A DNA stretch of 64,000 nucleotides from UBA2589 sp038120095 (GTDB lineage Bacteria; Gemmatimonadota; Gemmatimonadetes; Longimicrobiales; Gaopeijiaceae): the NCBI GenBank assembly GCA_038120095.1, contig JAYOKZ010000002.1, positions 62,001 through 126,000 of the forward strand, written 5' to 3'. Shown piece by piece: positions 19,154 through 28,991 of this stretch. A model generated the notes under the pieces. That model was not told the origin of the DNA, did no database searches, and was given only the letters and a program-made list of their open reading frames with translations. The stretch's first letter is position 1, and the number at the start of each line of letters is the position of its first letter. The position numbers and the translations under genes were made by a program.

Positions 19154-22100
19154 CCTCGTTCTTCGGGCACTCGCGTCCTCGCCTGCTGTCCAGAAGCTGT
19201 GCGCCGCTCTGCCGTCCGCCGGAGATCACCTCACGATCGGAGGTGCCATCGGCTCTCTGGGGTCGGCGACGATCGCCGCACTGCATCGCGCGCACCCCGG
19301 GCGCGTATTCGTGGTGGCAGCTGAATCTCCGCGCGACGCGATCGCCCTGGAAAACGACCTTGAAGCGCTCCTCGGCAGCGAGAACCCCTGCTTCCATTAC
19401 CCGCAGAAAGAAGCCCTGCCTTACGAAGAAGCGGAGCCGCACTTCGCCATCGGCGGGCAGCGCGTCGAGGCGGTTGAGGCGCTCTTCTCGGGCCGCGCAC
19501 GGGTCATCGTCACAACCGGGCGTGCCCTCCAGGAGCGCGTCCCCATCCCGTCTCGCCTCGCGGAGCTGCGGGTAACGTATCGGGTGGGGGACGAACTTCC
19601 GTTCACCGATTTACCCGGGGCCCTGTCGGAGCGGGGCTTTGAGCGGGTCTCATTGGTCGAGGAAGTCGGGCATTTTGCAGTCCGAGGTGGCATTCTCGAC
19701 GTGTTCTCGGTTTCGGCAGGGGACCCGGTCCGAATCGAATTCTGGGGGGACGAGATCGTCTCCATACGAACCTTCGACGTCGCGGACCAGCGCTCGACCG
19801 GAGAATTGGAGGAGACGCACGTACTCCCGGTCGATTTTCACCGTTCGGACCCTCAGGACGGACATGGGACGGAAGTCAGTCGTTCGCTCCTGGAGCTGGT
19901 CCCCTCGGACGCCACCCTCGTCCGAATCGGCTCCTGGAGTCTCACCGACGACTTCGAGTCCACATGGCACCGAGTCAGCACGCTGTACGACAACCTCGTC
20001 CATTCTGGCGCGTCGCCGGCCGCACCCGATCAGCTGTTCCTGCCTCCCGATGAAGTGACTGCGGGCCTCGCTCGGCTTCCCCGAATCGACATCGTACGCG
20101 ATCCAACGGAGTCGCTCAGGATCGAGTCCGACGACCCACCAGTCATCGATCGGGATATGGGGCGCCTCGAAGCATACCTTCGTGACGGAGCGGTGACGGG
20201 TCGGGATACAGCGATCCTGTGTGAAAACGGCGGCCAGCTTCAGCGCCTCGAGGAAATCCTGGGTGGCGGGGCACGAGTTCCTTCCGGCACTCGTCTCGGG
20301 CTCGGAGCCCTGACCGGTGGCTTCGAACTCCTCTGCAGTGATCCTCCGCTCACCGTTCTCAGCGACCATGAAGTCTTCCGCCGTGCCCGTCGCGTACGGC
20401 GCAGCCGGAAGTTCCGGGGCTCGGTGGCCGTGGAGAGCCTGTCCCAGCTGACACCCGGGGAGTTCATCGTCCACATGGACCATGGGGTGGGTCAGTTCCG
20501 CGGCCTGGAGCACATCGAGGCTGGAGGTCAGGAACTCGAGGTTCTGGCGGTCGAATACGCGGCGGGCGAGGTGCTCAGGGTCCCCGTCGCACGCCTGGAC
20601 CTCATCGAGCGGTGGGTTGGCGAATCCGAGGACTCGAAGCCACCCCGTGTTCACCGCATCGGAGGGAAGCGCTGGACCACGCTTCGCGACCGGACCCAGC
20701 GGGTCATCGAGGAAATGACCTCGGAGCTCCTCGAGCTTTACGCGCGACGCCAGTCCGCACGTGGCCACGCGTTCGGGGAGGACACGCGCTGGCAGCTCGA
20801 GATGGAATCATCTTTTCTCTACGACGACACGCCGGATCAGCGTCAAGCTGCGGAGGACGTAAAGAGAGACATGGAGGCGCCGCGTCCGATGGATCGCCTC
20901 GTATGCGGTGACGTCGGGTACGGAAAGACCGAGGTCGCCATCCGCGCCGCCTTCAAAGCGGTTCAGGACGGAAAGCAGGTCGCGGTGCTGGCACCAACCA
21001 CCATTCTGGTCGAGCAGCACAGGCACTCCTTCTCCGAGCGGCTGGCCGACTACCCCGTGCGTGTCGGGTCCCTGAGCCGCTTCCAGACAGCCCGGGAGCA
21101 GAAGGACCTCGTCATGAAGGTTGCCGAGGGAGAAGTCGACATCGTCGTCGGGACCCATCGCCTCCTGTCCGAGGACGTCGTGTTTCGAGATCTCGGTCTG
21201 CTCATCGTGGACGAGGAACAGCGTTTCGGGGTAAAGCACAAGGAGAAGCTGAAGAAATTTCGAACCTCGATCGACGTCCTGACCCTGAGTGCGACGCCGA
21301 TCCCGAGAACGTTGTATCTCTCGCTCTCCGGGGTTCGCGATCTTTCGCTCATTCGCACGCCTCCCCGCGATCGGATGCCGATCTTCACGCACGTGCTGCC
21401 GTGGTCGGATCAGCTCCTTTCCGAAGCCCTGCATCGGGAGCTCGATCGCGGAGGGCAGGCATTCTTTCTCCATAACCGCATCGATACGATCTACACGATC
21501 GCCGAAGAGATCTCCGCTCTGGTGCCCGAAGCACGGATCGGCGTGGCTCACGGTCAGATGAATGCCGGTGAGCTGGATGAGGTGATGCGAGCCTTCGTCG
21601 ACGGTGAGGTGGACGTCCTCGTCTGCTCGTCGATTATCGAGAACGGCCTCGACGTCCCCAATGCAAACACCTTGATCGTGGACCGGGCGGACCGTTTCGG
21701 CCTTTCGCAGCTGTACCAGATTCGAGGACGGGTCGGCCGCTCCGACCGTCGAGCCTACTGCTACCTGTTGGTCCCCGATGGCGTGAGCGAAGATGCCGAG
21801 CGGCGCCTCCGCGTTCTGGAGCACTACACGGATCTCGGCGCCGGCTATTCGGTCGCCATGCGCGACCTCGAGCTCCGCGGTGCCGGAAACCTGCTTGGGG
21901 CAGACCAGTCGGGATTTGCGAGCCAGATCGGATTGGACGCCTACATGCGGCTGCTCCGCAAAACAGTCGAGCGGATCGAGAAGGGCGAGGAGGCGATCGA
22001 GTGGCCGGTGCCGGACGTCTCGGTGGCGGGCGCGGCGTACTTTCCAGACGAATACGTTCCCGATTCGCACCAAAAGCTCCATCTTTATCGACGTCTTTCG

Positions 22101-22460
22101 AAGGCGGAGACGGGAAGCGATATCGGGGCGCTGCGTGACGAGATCTCTGACCGTTTCGGCAGGCTCCCGGTCGAGGTAGATCGACTTCTGGACGTCGCCG
22201 CGATCCGTGCCCTCGGCAAGGTTCTGGGGCTGGAGCGGGCGATCGTCCGGGACGATTGGGCCCGGCTCTCGTTCCGCGAGGGGGTCGTGCCGAAGATGGC
22301 CGCTCTCGAAGGGCGCCTGAAGCAACAACAGGCGAGACTGGACGTACTGAGGGTGCATCCATTGTCCATCAAGATCACTCGTCAGGGACTCGACCCGATG
22401 ATCGAGACCGTTCTGGTCACGCTCTCGGCACTGGGATCCGGGCGAAATGGCACGGCCTGA
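19143..22460 (+). CDS. mfd: Transcription-repair coupling factor Mfd
   Basis: A 1105-residue ATP-dependent translocase that removes stalled RNA polymerase and recruits UvrA. The N-terminal UvrB-like part begins with 'PSAGDHLTIGGAIGSLGSATI'. The RNA-polymerase-interacting module lies near residues 435-492 (GEFIVHMDHGVGQFRGL). Walker A is GDVGYGKTEVAIRAA near 592; DEEQRFG is near 690; then SATPIPRTL and 'RIGVAHGQMNAGELDEVM', and the QIRGRVGR helicase motif VI, and the C-terminal TRCF part. GTG 19143 is used because the 56 codons before it give a Cys/Arg-rich prefix inside the BatA gene. The length is normal. Confidence 0.95.
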   Translation: METNLVLRALASSPAVQKLCAALPSAGDHLTIGGAIGSLGSATIAALHRAHPGRVFVVAAESPRDAIALENDLEALLGSENPCFHYPQKEALPYEEAEPHFAIGGQRVEAVEALFSGRARVIVTTGRALQERVPIPSRLAELRVTYRVGDELPFTDLPGALSERGFERVSLVEEVGHFAVRGGILDVFSVSAGDPVRIEFWGDEIVSIRTFDVADQRSTGELEETHVLPVDFHRSDPQDGHGTEVSRSLLELVPSDATLVRIGSWSLTDDFESTWHRVSTLYDNLVHSGASPAAPDQLFLPPDEVTAGLARLPRIDIVRDPTESLRIESDDPPVIDRDMGRLEAYLRDGAVTGRDTAILCENGGQLQRLEEILGGGARVPSGTRLGLGALTGGFELLCSDPPLTVLSDHEVFRRARRVRRSRKFRGSVAVESLSQLTPGEFIVHMDHGVGQFRGLEHIEAGGQELEVLAVEYAAGEVLRVPVARLDLIERWVGESEDSKPPRVHRIGGKRWTTLRDRTQRVIEEMTSELLELYARRQSARGHAFGEDTRWQLEMESSFLYDDTPDQRQAAEDVKRDMEAPRPMDRLVCGDVGYGKTEVAIRAAFKAVQDGKQVAVLAPTTILVEQHRHSFSERLADYPVRVGSLSRFQTAREQKDLVMKVAEGEVDIVVGTHRLLSEDVVFRDLGLLIVDEEQRFGVKHKEKLKKFRTSIDVLTLSATPIPRTLYLSLSGVRDLSLIRTPPRDRMPIFTHVLPWSDQLLSEALHRELDRGGQAFFLHNRIDTIYTIAEEISALVPEARIGVAHGQMNAGELDEVMRAFVDGEVDVLVCSSIIENGLDVPNANTLIVDRADRFGLSQLYQIRGRVGRSDRRAYCYLLVPDGVSEDAERRLRVLEHYTDLGAGYSVAMRDLELRGAGNLLGADQSGFASQIGLDAYMRLLRKTVERIEKGEEAIEWPVPDVSVAGAAYFPDEYVPDSHQKLHLYRRLSKAETGSDIGALRDEISDRFGRLPVEVDRLLDVAAIRALGKVLGLERAIVRDDWARLSFREGVVPKMAALEGRLKQQQARLDVLRVHPLSIKITRQGLDPMIETVLVTLSALGSGRNGTA

Positions 22461-22493
22461 GGCTCACGGGGTCAGGCAGGAGCAGAGTTTGCG

Positions 22494-23918
22494 ATGAAGG
22501 CTGGAGCAGCAGCGGTTCTGATCGTCGGGTTGGTGACGGCGGCATGTGGTGGTGAGGAGACAAACGAGGGGCTCGTAGCGCGAGTCGACGACTACACGTT
22601 GTCGGTCGATGACGCGGTCAATCTCCTCGTGGACGAAGAACGACTGGCAGCAGATGCCTCCATCGTAGAGGCGCTGGCAGACCTCTGGGTCAATTACACG
22701 TTGCTGGCCGAGGTCACAGCGTCCGACTCCACGTACGCGCTCCTCGATTTCGAGCCCATCGTGCTGCGTCAGGCCCAGCAGGTCATGGTGTTTCAGCTGC
22801 GGGACTCGGTGATCCAGGTCGACACCTTCGTAACGGAAGCTGAACTGAGGGCCCGGTACGAAGCAGAGGAACCTGCGGTGGAACTCCGTGCTCGGCACAT
22901 CATGTTTCAGCTGCCGATCGGTGTAACACCCTCCCAGCGGGACAGCGTGGCAGAGGCACTCGCGGCCGTCCGCGAGCGAGTACTCGGGGGTGAGAATTTC
23001 GAACTTCTCGCGCGGCAACTCAGCCAGGATCCGGGTACGGCGCTCAACGGCGGAGATCTTGGCACCTTCGGCCGCGGCGACATGGTCGCACCGTTCGAAG
23101 AAGCTGCGCTTGCGCTTCGTCCCGGGCAGGTCAGCGACGTCGTGGAGACCCCGATGGGTCTGCACCTCATCCGTCTCGAAGAGCGCCGTGTTCGCGGCTT
23201 CGAGGAAGCGGCTCCGCTGTACAGAAGGCAGGTGCAGACGCGCATGGTTCAGGAAGCCGAGTCGGTCTTCGTGGCCGGACTCTATGACAGGGCGGCACCG
23301 GAGCTCACGGACGGTGCGGTCGAGATCGTTCGCGAACTCTCGGAGAACCCCGGGGCATCGGTTTCGGGGCGGGCCGCTCGACGCCCCCTCATCGAGTGGG
23401 ATGGCGGTTCGGTCACCGTCGGGGATCTTCGGACCATCATACGCCTGGAGTCACCCACGCTACCGATGCAGCTCGCCGAGAGCGACGAGCCACAGGTCGA
23501 AGAATTTCTCCGAAGTCTCGCTCGACGCGAACTGCTGATCCGGTCGGCGGAATCGGAAGGCCTCCGCCCGGAGCGAGACTCGATCGATGCCATGATCGAG
23601 GAGGCGGCCGGTCAATTGCGAACGGCTGCGCGGGTGCTGGGCTTCTTCGATCTCGATCAGGCGCCCGGAGAGGCCGTCGAGGTCGCTGTGGCCCGAGCAG
23701 TGGAAGAGGCCCTTGTGGACAACCTCTCAGGTGCAACGCAGGTGGTGCCGCTGGGTCTGATCGGCTTCCAACTCCGGGACGGTCGCTCGACCGCCATCTT
23801 TGAATCCGGTCTCGGGCAGGTCGTTCTGGACGTTGCTCGAATCCGTGCGGCACGACAGCTCTCGCCCGTCGAAGACGCGCTTGCCACCCCCACGATTCCA
23901 GACTCTGCCGGTCGGTAG
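22494..23918 (+). CDS. Lipoprotein parvulin-type peptidyl-prolyl isomerase
   Basis: A 474-residue lipoprotein: signal peptide with lipobox VTAAC, Cys 18. A PpiC-type rotamase domain lies near residues 135-235 (VELRARHIMFQL; GGDLGTFGRGDMVAPFEEAALALRPGQVSDVV). The flanks form helices, as in SurA/PrsA chaperones. It should help outer-membrane protein folding in the periplasm. It lies between mfd and a second PPIase and is probably in one operon with it. The tail beyond residue 260 has no motif I can name. Confidence 0.85.
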   Translation: MKAGAAAVLIVGLVTAACGGEETNEGLVARVDDYTLSVDDAVNLLVDEERLAADASIVEALADLWVNYTLLAEVTASDSTYALLDFEPIVLRQAQQVMVFQLRDSVIQVDTFVTEAELRARYEAEEPAVELRARHIMFQLPIGVTPSQRDSVAEALAAVRERVLGGENFELLARQLSQDPGTALNGGDLGTFGRGDMVAPFEEAALALRPGQVSDVVETPMGLHLIRLEERRVRGFEEAAPLYRRQVQTRMVQEAESVFVAGLYDRAAPELTDGAVEIVRELSENPGASVSGRAARRPLIEWDGGSVTVGDLRTIIRLESPTLPMQLAESDEPQVEEFLRSLARRELLIRSAESEGLRPERDSIDAMIEEAAGQLRTAARVLGFFDLDQAPGEAVEVAVARAVEEALVDNLSGATQVVPLGLIGFQLRDGRSTAIFESGLGQVVLDVARIRAARQLSPVEDALATPTIPDSAGR

Positions 23919-23954
23919 CAGGAACCCACCGTTTACGGCGGTTTACGAGGCCTC

Positions 23955-25262
23955 ATGATGACGCGCACCCTGCTGACGACTCTGCTCCTCCTCGCTGTCC
24001 CGACCGCGGCACGCGCGCAGTTCGAGGATCTCGATGTCGTGGACCGGCTCGTGGCGGTCGTCGGGGACTCTGCCATCGTGCAGACTCAGGTGCAGGAGGA
24101 GATGCAGCGGATGCAGCTGGGGGGCGCCCCAGTGCCCCGCCCAGGGTCGGCCGAGTACGATGCGCTGTTCGAGGAAATCCTGAATCGTTTCGTCGACCGT
24201 CTGCTTGTCCTGCAGGCAGCGGCTCGTGACTCGCTCCTCCAGGTGGACGAGGAGACGATCAACGAACGCGTTACGGATCAGATCTCTCAACTCGCCTCCC
24301 AGTTCGGTGGGCAGGTTCAGTTGCAGGAGGCGCTCTCTGCGGAGGCGCTGACGCTCGCCGAGTACCGTGAGATCCTCAGGAACGAGCAGCGCGTTCGGCA
24401 AATCGAACAGCTTTTCTACCAGTCCCGGCTGAGAGACGCCCCGCCCGAAGAGGTATCCGAGGACGAACTCCTGGAGCGGTTTCAGGAAGCCCGAGGTCAA
24501 CTGCAGCAACGTCCGAAGTTGATGACGATTCGACAGGTCGTCATTCAGCCCCGGCCATCCGACGCGGCCGTCGACTCGGCCCGGGCCCGCGCGGAGGCTC
24601 TGCTGGTCCGGGTCAATGCCGGAGACGACTTCGCCGAGCTCGCACGGGAGTTCAGCGGAGATCCGGGATCAGCCGCACTCGGCGGAGACCTCGGCTGGTT
24701 CCGGCGTGGCAGGATGGTTCGGGAATTCGAGGAGGCAGCATTCCGCCTGATCGATGGTCAGGTCAGCGACGTCGTTCAGAGTGACTTCGGTTTCCACATC
24801 ATCAAGGTTGAGCGGATCCGGCCGGGAGAGCGAAATGCCCGGCACATTCTGATCACGCCCGAAAAGACCGAGGCGGACCTGGACGCGGCGCGAGCGCTCG
24901 CACTGCAGATCCGACAGCAGGCGGAAGCAGGGACGGCGATGGACGCACTGTACGAGGCACACTCCGACCCTGCTGCCCCGGACTCACTCACCTTCGCGTT
25001 CGAGCAGTTTTCGGAACTCCCTCCGGCATACAGCATGCTCCGAACCGCGAATGCCGGGGACTACGTGGGCCCGCTGGAGTACGAGGTCGGTCCGGGTGAG
25101 ACGCGACTCGCGGTCGTCTCCGTAACGGAGGTCCGCGAGGCCGGGGCGTACACGTTCGAGGATCTGCGAGGGCAGCTCGCCGCGCAACTCCAGCAGGAGC
25201 GTCAAATCGAGCGTATCATCGAAGAGCTGCGGGCCCGGACGTACATCGACATACGTATGTAG
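23955..25262 (+). CDS. surA: SurA-type periplasmic chaperone / peptidyl-prolyl isomerase
   Basis: A 435-residue secreted protein with a signal peptide ending at ARAQF. The N-terminal SurA domain begins 'DVVDRLVAVVGDSAIVQTQVQEEM'. A complete parvulin domain lies near 182-283 (GGDLGWFRRGRMVREFEEAAFRL). A second, poorer one follows from about 285 (NARHILITPEKTEADLDAARALA). It assists outer-membrane protein assembly. pdxA begins immediately after its stop codon, a gene pair (surA-pdxA) also known from other diderms, which supports the identity. It is 37 bases after the lipoprotein PPIase. Confidence 0.88.
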   Translation: MMTRTLLTTLLLLAVPTAARAQFEDLDVVDRLVAVVGDSAIVQTQVQEEMQRMQLGGAPVPRPGSAEYDALFEEILNRFVDRLLVLQAAARDSLLQVDEETINERVTDQISQLASQFGGQVQLQEALSAEALTLAEYREILRNEQRVRQIEQLFYQSRLRDAPPEEVSEDELLERFQEARGQLQQRPKLMTIRQVVIQPRPSDAAVDSARARAEALLVRVNAGDDFAELAREFSGDPGSAALGGDLGWFRRGRMVREFEEAAFRLIDGQVSDVVQSDFGFHIIKVERIRPGERNARHILITPEKTEADLDAARALALQIRQQAEAGTAMDALYEAHSDPAAPDSLTFAFEQFSELPPAYSMLRTANAGDYVGPLEYEVGPGETRLAVVSVTEVREAGAYTFEDLRGQLAAQLQQERQIERIIEELRARTYIDIRM

Positions 25263-26213
25263 GTGGGCGTCCACCTGGCACTCACGTCCGGCGACCCTCG
25301 AGGCATCGGGCCGGAAGTCGCTCACCGCAGTCTCGCCCGTCTTCGCCGGGAATCCCCCCACCTCGATGTTCGCGTCTTCGGGCCGGACGGGGCCGAGTCC
25401 GACGATTTCCTCTGGCAGATCCGAGAAGAGGCGATCACGCGATCGGACGACGATCTGTGGGCGGGAACGATCGCCGGAGCTTCGATCGAACGGGCCGTCG
25501 AGGCAGCGCTGCGTGGAGAGATCCACGGGATCGTCACGGGCCCGCTCCACAAGCCGTCTCTGCACGCGAGCGGACGTCATTTTCCGGGGCAGACGGAGAT
25601 GCTCGCCGCCCTCTCGGGGGTGAGTCGTGTCGGCATGCTGATGGTGGCCGAGCGCACGCACCTCCGTGCCCCGCTTCGTGTGCTCCTTGCGACGACGCAT
25701 CTGCCGTTGCGGGACGTCCCGAGCACCGTCACGAGTGAACTCCTGGTCGATCAGGTGTCACTGCTCCGTGACGCACTCGTCTCGGACTGGGCGCTGGAGA
25801 GGCCACGCATCGGCGTTTGCGCGCTGAACCCTCATGCGTCCGACGGAGGCCTCTTCGGTGATGAAGAGGACCGCATCTATCGCCCGGCGGTCGAGGCGTT
25901 GATTGCGGGCGGCGTCGATGTGTCAGGACCCATTCCCGCGGATACGGTCTTCCGTCGCACTGGCGCCGGTGAGTTCGACGCAGTCGTCGCTCCATACCAC
26001 GACGTAGGGATGGCGGCGTTCAAGACGGTCTCGTTCGGTTCGGGGGTGAACGTGACCCTCGGACTACCCTTCGTCCGCACCTCGCCCGATCATGGTACGG
26101 CCTTCGATATTGCAGGAGCCGGGGTAGCGGATGATTCCTCGATGATCGAGGCGCTTTCTCTGGCCCACCAACTGGCGTCCTCTCGCTTTGACACTCCTTC
26201 CGCCGATGTCTAA
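25263..26213 (+). CDS. pdxA: 4-hydroxythreonine-4-phosphate dehydrogenase
   Basis: A 316-residue PdxA, which oxidises 4-phosphohydroxy-threonine in vitamin B6 (PLP) synthesis. Motifs: GDPRGIGPE at 10-18, TGPLHKPSLH and GHFPGQTEML-like 'GRHFPGQTEMLAAL', NPHASDGGLFGDEED, and YHDVGMAAFKT. The metal-binding His residues in these blocks are present. The start is GTG 25263, directly behind the surA stop with no gap. Length is normal. Confidence 0.93.
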   Translation: MGVHLALTSGDPRGIGPEVAHRSLARLRRESPHLDVRVFGPDGAESDDFLWQIREEAITRSDDDLWAGTIAGASIERAVEAALRGEIHGIVTGPLHKPSLHASGRHFPGQTEMLAALSGVSRVGMLMVAERTHLRAPLRVLLATTHLPLRDVPSTVTSELLVDQVSLLRDALVSDWALERPRIGVCALNPHASDGGLFGDEEDRIYRPAVEALIAGGVDVSGPIPADTVFRRTGAGEFDAVVAPYHDVGMAAFKTVSFGSGVNVTLGLPFVRTSPDHGTAFDIAGAGVADDSSMIEALSLAHQLASSRFDTPSADV

Positions 26214-26258
26214 CCTTGTCTCCCGGAGCAAGGATTCGCCCCGCGCCCTCCTCGTCCG

Positions 26259-26945
26259 GTGATCAAACTCACTCACGTATCGAAAGAGTATCCGAAGCGC
26301 GGCCACGCCCTTCGCGACGTGTCATTCCAGCTCGGGAAGGGTGAATTCGCCTTCCTGACCGGGCACTCGGGCTCCGGCAAGTCGACGACGATGCGACTCA
26401 TTCACATGGCGGACCGTCCCAGCGATGGGGAGGTTCGCGTGAGTGGTTTTTCGTCGGCACGCCTCACGAAGCGCGACTTGTGGAAGATGCGAAGGCGGGT
26501 GGGAATGGTTTTTCAGGACTTTCGCCTGCTCCCCGGACGGACCGCGCTGGAGAATGTCTCCTTCGCGCTCGAAGTGACCGGAACACCGAAGAAAGCCATT
26601 CAGACCAGAGCAGGCCGACTGCTGACACAGGTCGGTCTGGGGACGAAGTCCGGCGCTCTGGTCGAAGAACTTTCGGGCGGCGAGCGTCAACGCGTCGCCA
26701 TCGCGCGCGCGTTGGTCAATGATCCCTACGTCCTCCTCGCAGATGAACCCACCGGTAACCTCGACGACCGAGCGACGCGGGGCATCATGGAACTGTTCTG
26801 GGATCTCAACGCGAAGGGCATGGCCGTCCTGATGGCAACGCATGACCTGGAGCTGATTCGACGATACCCCCAGGTGCGCCTTTTCGAACTCGATCAGGGC
26901 CAGCTTGTGCTGGACTCGGGTGCCACCGATTCGGAGCCGGCCTGA
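26259..26945 (+). CDS. ftsE: Cell division ABC ATPase FtsE
   Basis: A 228-residue ABC ATPase. Walker A GHSGSGKS is at 35-42, Q-loop near 85 (MVFQDFRLLP), signature LSGGERQRVAIARAL near 140, Walker B VLLADEPTGNLD near 160. With FtsX it opens the divisome-linked peptidoglycan hydrolase pathway. It starts at GTG 26259; the stop overlaps the ftsX ATG. The downstream order ftsX-EnvC-like is the usual functional set. Confidence 0.93.
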   Translation: MIKLTHVSKEYPKRGHALRDVSFQLGKGEFAFLTGHSGSGKSTTMRLIHMADRPSDGEVRVSGFSSARLTKRDLWKMRRRVGMVFQDFRLLPGRTALENVSFALEVTGTPKKAIQTRAGRLLTQVGLGTKSGALVEELSGGERQRVAIARALVNDPYVLLADEPTGNLDDRATRGIMELFWDLNAKGMAVLMATHDLELIRRYPQVRLFELDQGQLVLDSGATDSEPA

Positions 26946-27799
26946 TGTACGTGATCCGCGAGGCAGTGGCCGCATTTCGGAGGGCACCCGTCCTGATGGG
27001 TCTCTCCGCGGGCATGGTCGGTCTCGCACTCTTTGTGGTGGGGCTCTTTTCGCTTGCAACCTACAACCTGCAGGTCGCTCTCTCTGCGATGGAAGAGCGG
27101 GTCGAAGTGGTCGTGTATCTGCGAGATGATGCGCGGCAGACCGAGATCGACACCCTGCTCGTGGAGCTGGCCGCGTTTCCCGAGGTCTCCCGCGTCAACT
27201 ACGTCTCGAAACGTGATGCACTCGAGCGGGCGCAGAGGGAGTTGCCCGAGTTCGGCCAACTCTTCATCGAATCCGAGGTGAATCCGCTTCCGCAATCACT
27301 GGAGGTGGAGCTCAGGCCGGGGAACCGCACGCCGGACGTCGTCGATCGCGTGGCGGGTGCTGCCAGCAACTACCCGTTCGTCGAAGACGCACTGTACGGG
27401 GAAGAATGGGTCGATCGTCTCTTCGCGCTGAGAAGGATCGGATTCGCAAGTACCGCCGTGCTGGGCGTTGCCTTCGCGATGGTGGCGGCTCTCATCATTG
27501 GCACCGCGCTGAGAATCGCCATCCTCGCGCGTCGTGACGAGATCTACATCATGCGCCTCGTCGGAGCTCGTGACAGCTTCATCAGACGGCCCTTTCTGCT
27601 CGAGGGGGCACTCGCCGGTCTTGCCGGTGGGGTACTGGCCGTGGGACTCACGTACGGGACGTACCGTGGCGTCTCGACGTATCTGTTCGATGTGGAGTGG
27701 ATCCCCGAGGGCTGGATCGGGATTGGGCTGCTGACCGGTGCCCTATTCGGAGCCATGTCGAGCGCCGCAGCGATTCGGCGTCACCTCAAGGAAGTCTGA
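26945..27799 (+). CDS. ftsX: Cell division membrane protein FtsX
   Basis: A 284-residue protein with the FtsX layout: one N-terminal helix (about 20-42, VGLALFVVGLFSLATYN), a periplasmic loop to about 165 (VEVVVYLRDDARQTEIDTL...), then three C-terminal helices near 172-192, 215-240 and 258-275. It couples FtsE ATP turnover to the periplasmic EnvC-like protein encoded next. The start overlaps the ftsE stop (TGATG), and the stop overlaps the next gene in the same way. Confidence 0.92.
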   Translation: MYVIREAVAAFRRAPVLMGLSAGMVGLALFVVGLFSLATYNLQVALSAMEERVEVVVYLRDDARQTEIDTLLVELAAFPEVSRVNYVSKRDALERAQRELPEFGQLFIESEVNPLPQSLEVELRPGNRTPDVVDRVAGAASNYPFVEDALYGEEWVDRLFALRRIGFASTAVLGVAFAMVAALIIGTALRIAILARRDEIYIMRLVGARDSFIRRPFLLEGALAGLAGGVLAVGLTYGTYRGVSTYLFDVEWIPEGWIGIGLLTGALFGAMSSAAAIRRHLKEV

Positions 27800-28983
27800 T
27801 GGCCCGGCACTTCCTTGTCGGCGTCCTCCTCGGCGCCCTCATCCTTCCTGAGTCTACTGTCGCGCAGGACCCCGACATCAATCGCGAGATTCTGCAGAGC
27901 CAGCGAAGGCTGGAGCAGATCCGGGAAGAGCGGAACCGGCTGCAGCGCGATCTGGGGGACGCGAGGAACCGGGTACGGGACGCCTCGGCAGACCTTGCCA
28001 ACATCGAGCGACGGCTGAGCGCCAGCCGATCCGTGCTGGCCGAAGTCGAGTTTCAGTCCGAGGCGACCTCTGGTCAGGTGGGACAGACGACCCGTGACCT
28101 CGTGATGTCCCAGGAGAGACTCGCAACGAGCGAGGCAGTCCTCTTCCGGCGACTCCGAGACATCTACAAGATGGGTCCGATGCACACGGTCGAGGTCCTC
28201 CTCGGGGCGAAGTCCTTTTCGGACCTTCTGAACCGCTACCGATACCTTCAACGCATCGCGGCATTCGACCGAGCTCTCGTGGAGCGCGTTCGGTCACTCG
28301 AGACCGAACTCACGGGGCAGAACGAAGCGCTACGTGAACGGATGGCACTCCTCGGTTCGCTTCGTCAGGACCGCCTGAGCGAGGTAGCACAACTTCGGTC
28401 GGTGGAGCGCGAACATCGGGCGGCAATCGAACAGTACAGAGCGCGTGAGGAGTCCGCCTCGTCCCGAATCGTCGAACTCGAGGCTGACGAAGACCGCATG
28501 ACTTCGTTGATCGACGCGCTCGAGGAGCGGCGTCGGGAGCTTGAGGCTCGACGGTCGGCCACGCTGTCGGCTGAGGACGCAGGGTCGCTTGACTGGCCAC
28601 TCGAAGGCGACCTGATCTATCGCTTCGGCCGAGACCAGAGACCGAATGGCACCGTGATCCGATGGAACGGTATCGGCATCGCCGCGCGCACCGGTACCCC
28701 GGTCACAGCGGTGAAGGCAGGTGTCGTGGCCTACGCCGGTCCCTTCGAGGGGTATGGGCCGACGGTGATGTTATCCCACGGAAACGGCTTCTATACGCTG
28801 TACCTCTACCTGGAGGAGATCGGCGTGGTCGAGGGGCGCGAAGTGACTGCGGGTCAGGTCATGGGGACAGTCGGAGGTGCTGACACGCCGGAGGGGCCCC
28901 ATCTCGAGTTTCAGATTCGTGCACCTCTCGACGGAACCTCGCCGCAGGCTCAGGACCCCCTCCTCTGGCTTCGTAGCCGCTGA
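27799..28983 (+). CDS. envC: EnvC-like amidase activator with degenerate LytM domain
   Basis: A 394-residue secreted protein. A signal peptide ends near TVAQD. A coiled coil covers about 25-250 with heptad-rich Arg/Leu/Glu runs. A C-terminal LytM (M23-like) domain lies near 268-390. The metal ligands are altered: the usual HXGID is WNGIGI, the YAHL His is replaced in LYLYLEE, and the HLHFE block is PHLEFQI. That agrees with EnvC, whose LytM domain activates amidases rather than cutting. It directly overlaps ftsX. EnvC symbol is by family and context. Confidence 0.82.
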   Translation: MARHFLVGVLLGALILPESTVAQDPDINREILQSQRRLEQIREERNRLQRDLGDARNRVRDASADLANIERRLSASRSVLAEVEFQSEATSGQVGQTTRDLVMSQERLATSEAVLFRRLRDIYKMGPMHTVEVLLGAKSFSDLLNRYRYLQRIAAFDRALVERVRSLETELTGQNEALRERMALLGSLRQDRLSEVAQLRSVEREHRAAIEQYRAREESASSRIVELEADEDRMTSLIDALEERRRELEARRSATLSAEDAGSLDWPLEGDLIYRFGRDQRPNGTVIRWNGIGIAARTGTPVTAVKAGVVAYAGPFEGYGPTVMLSHGNGFYTLYLYLEEIGVVEGREVTAGQVMGTVGGADTPEGPHLEFQIRAPLDGTSPQAQDPLLWLRSR

Positions 28984-28991
28984 GGTTCACG

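Noticed and set aside
20808..22358. 516-codon minus-strand frame in mfd
   Set aside because: Antisense to mfd, a certain gene; the composition has no family pattern.
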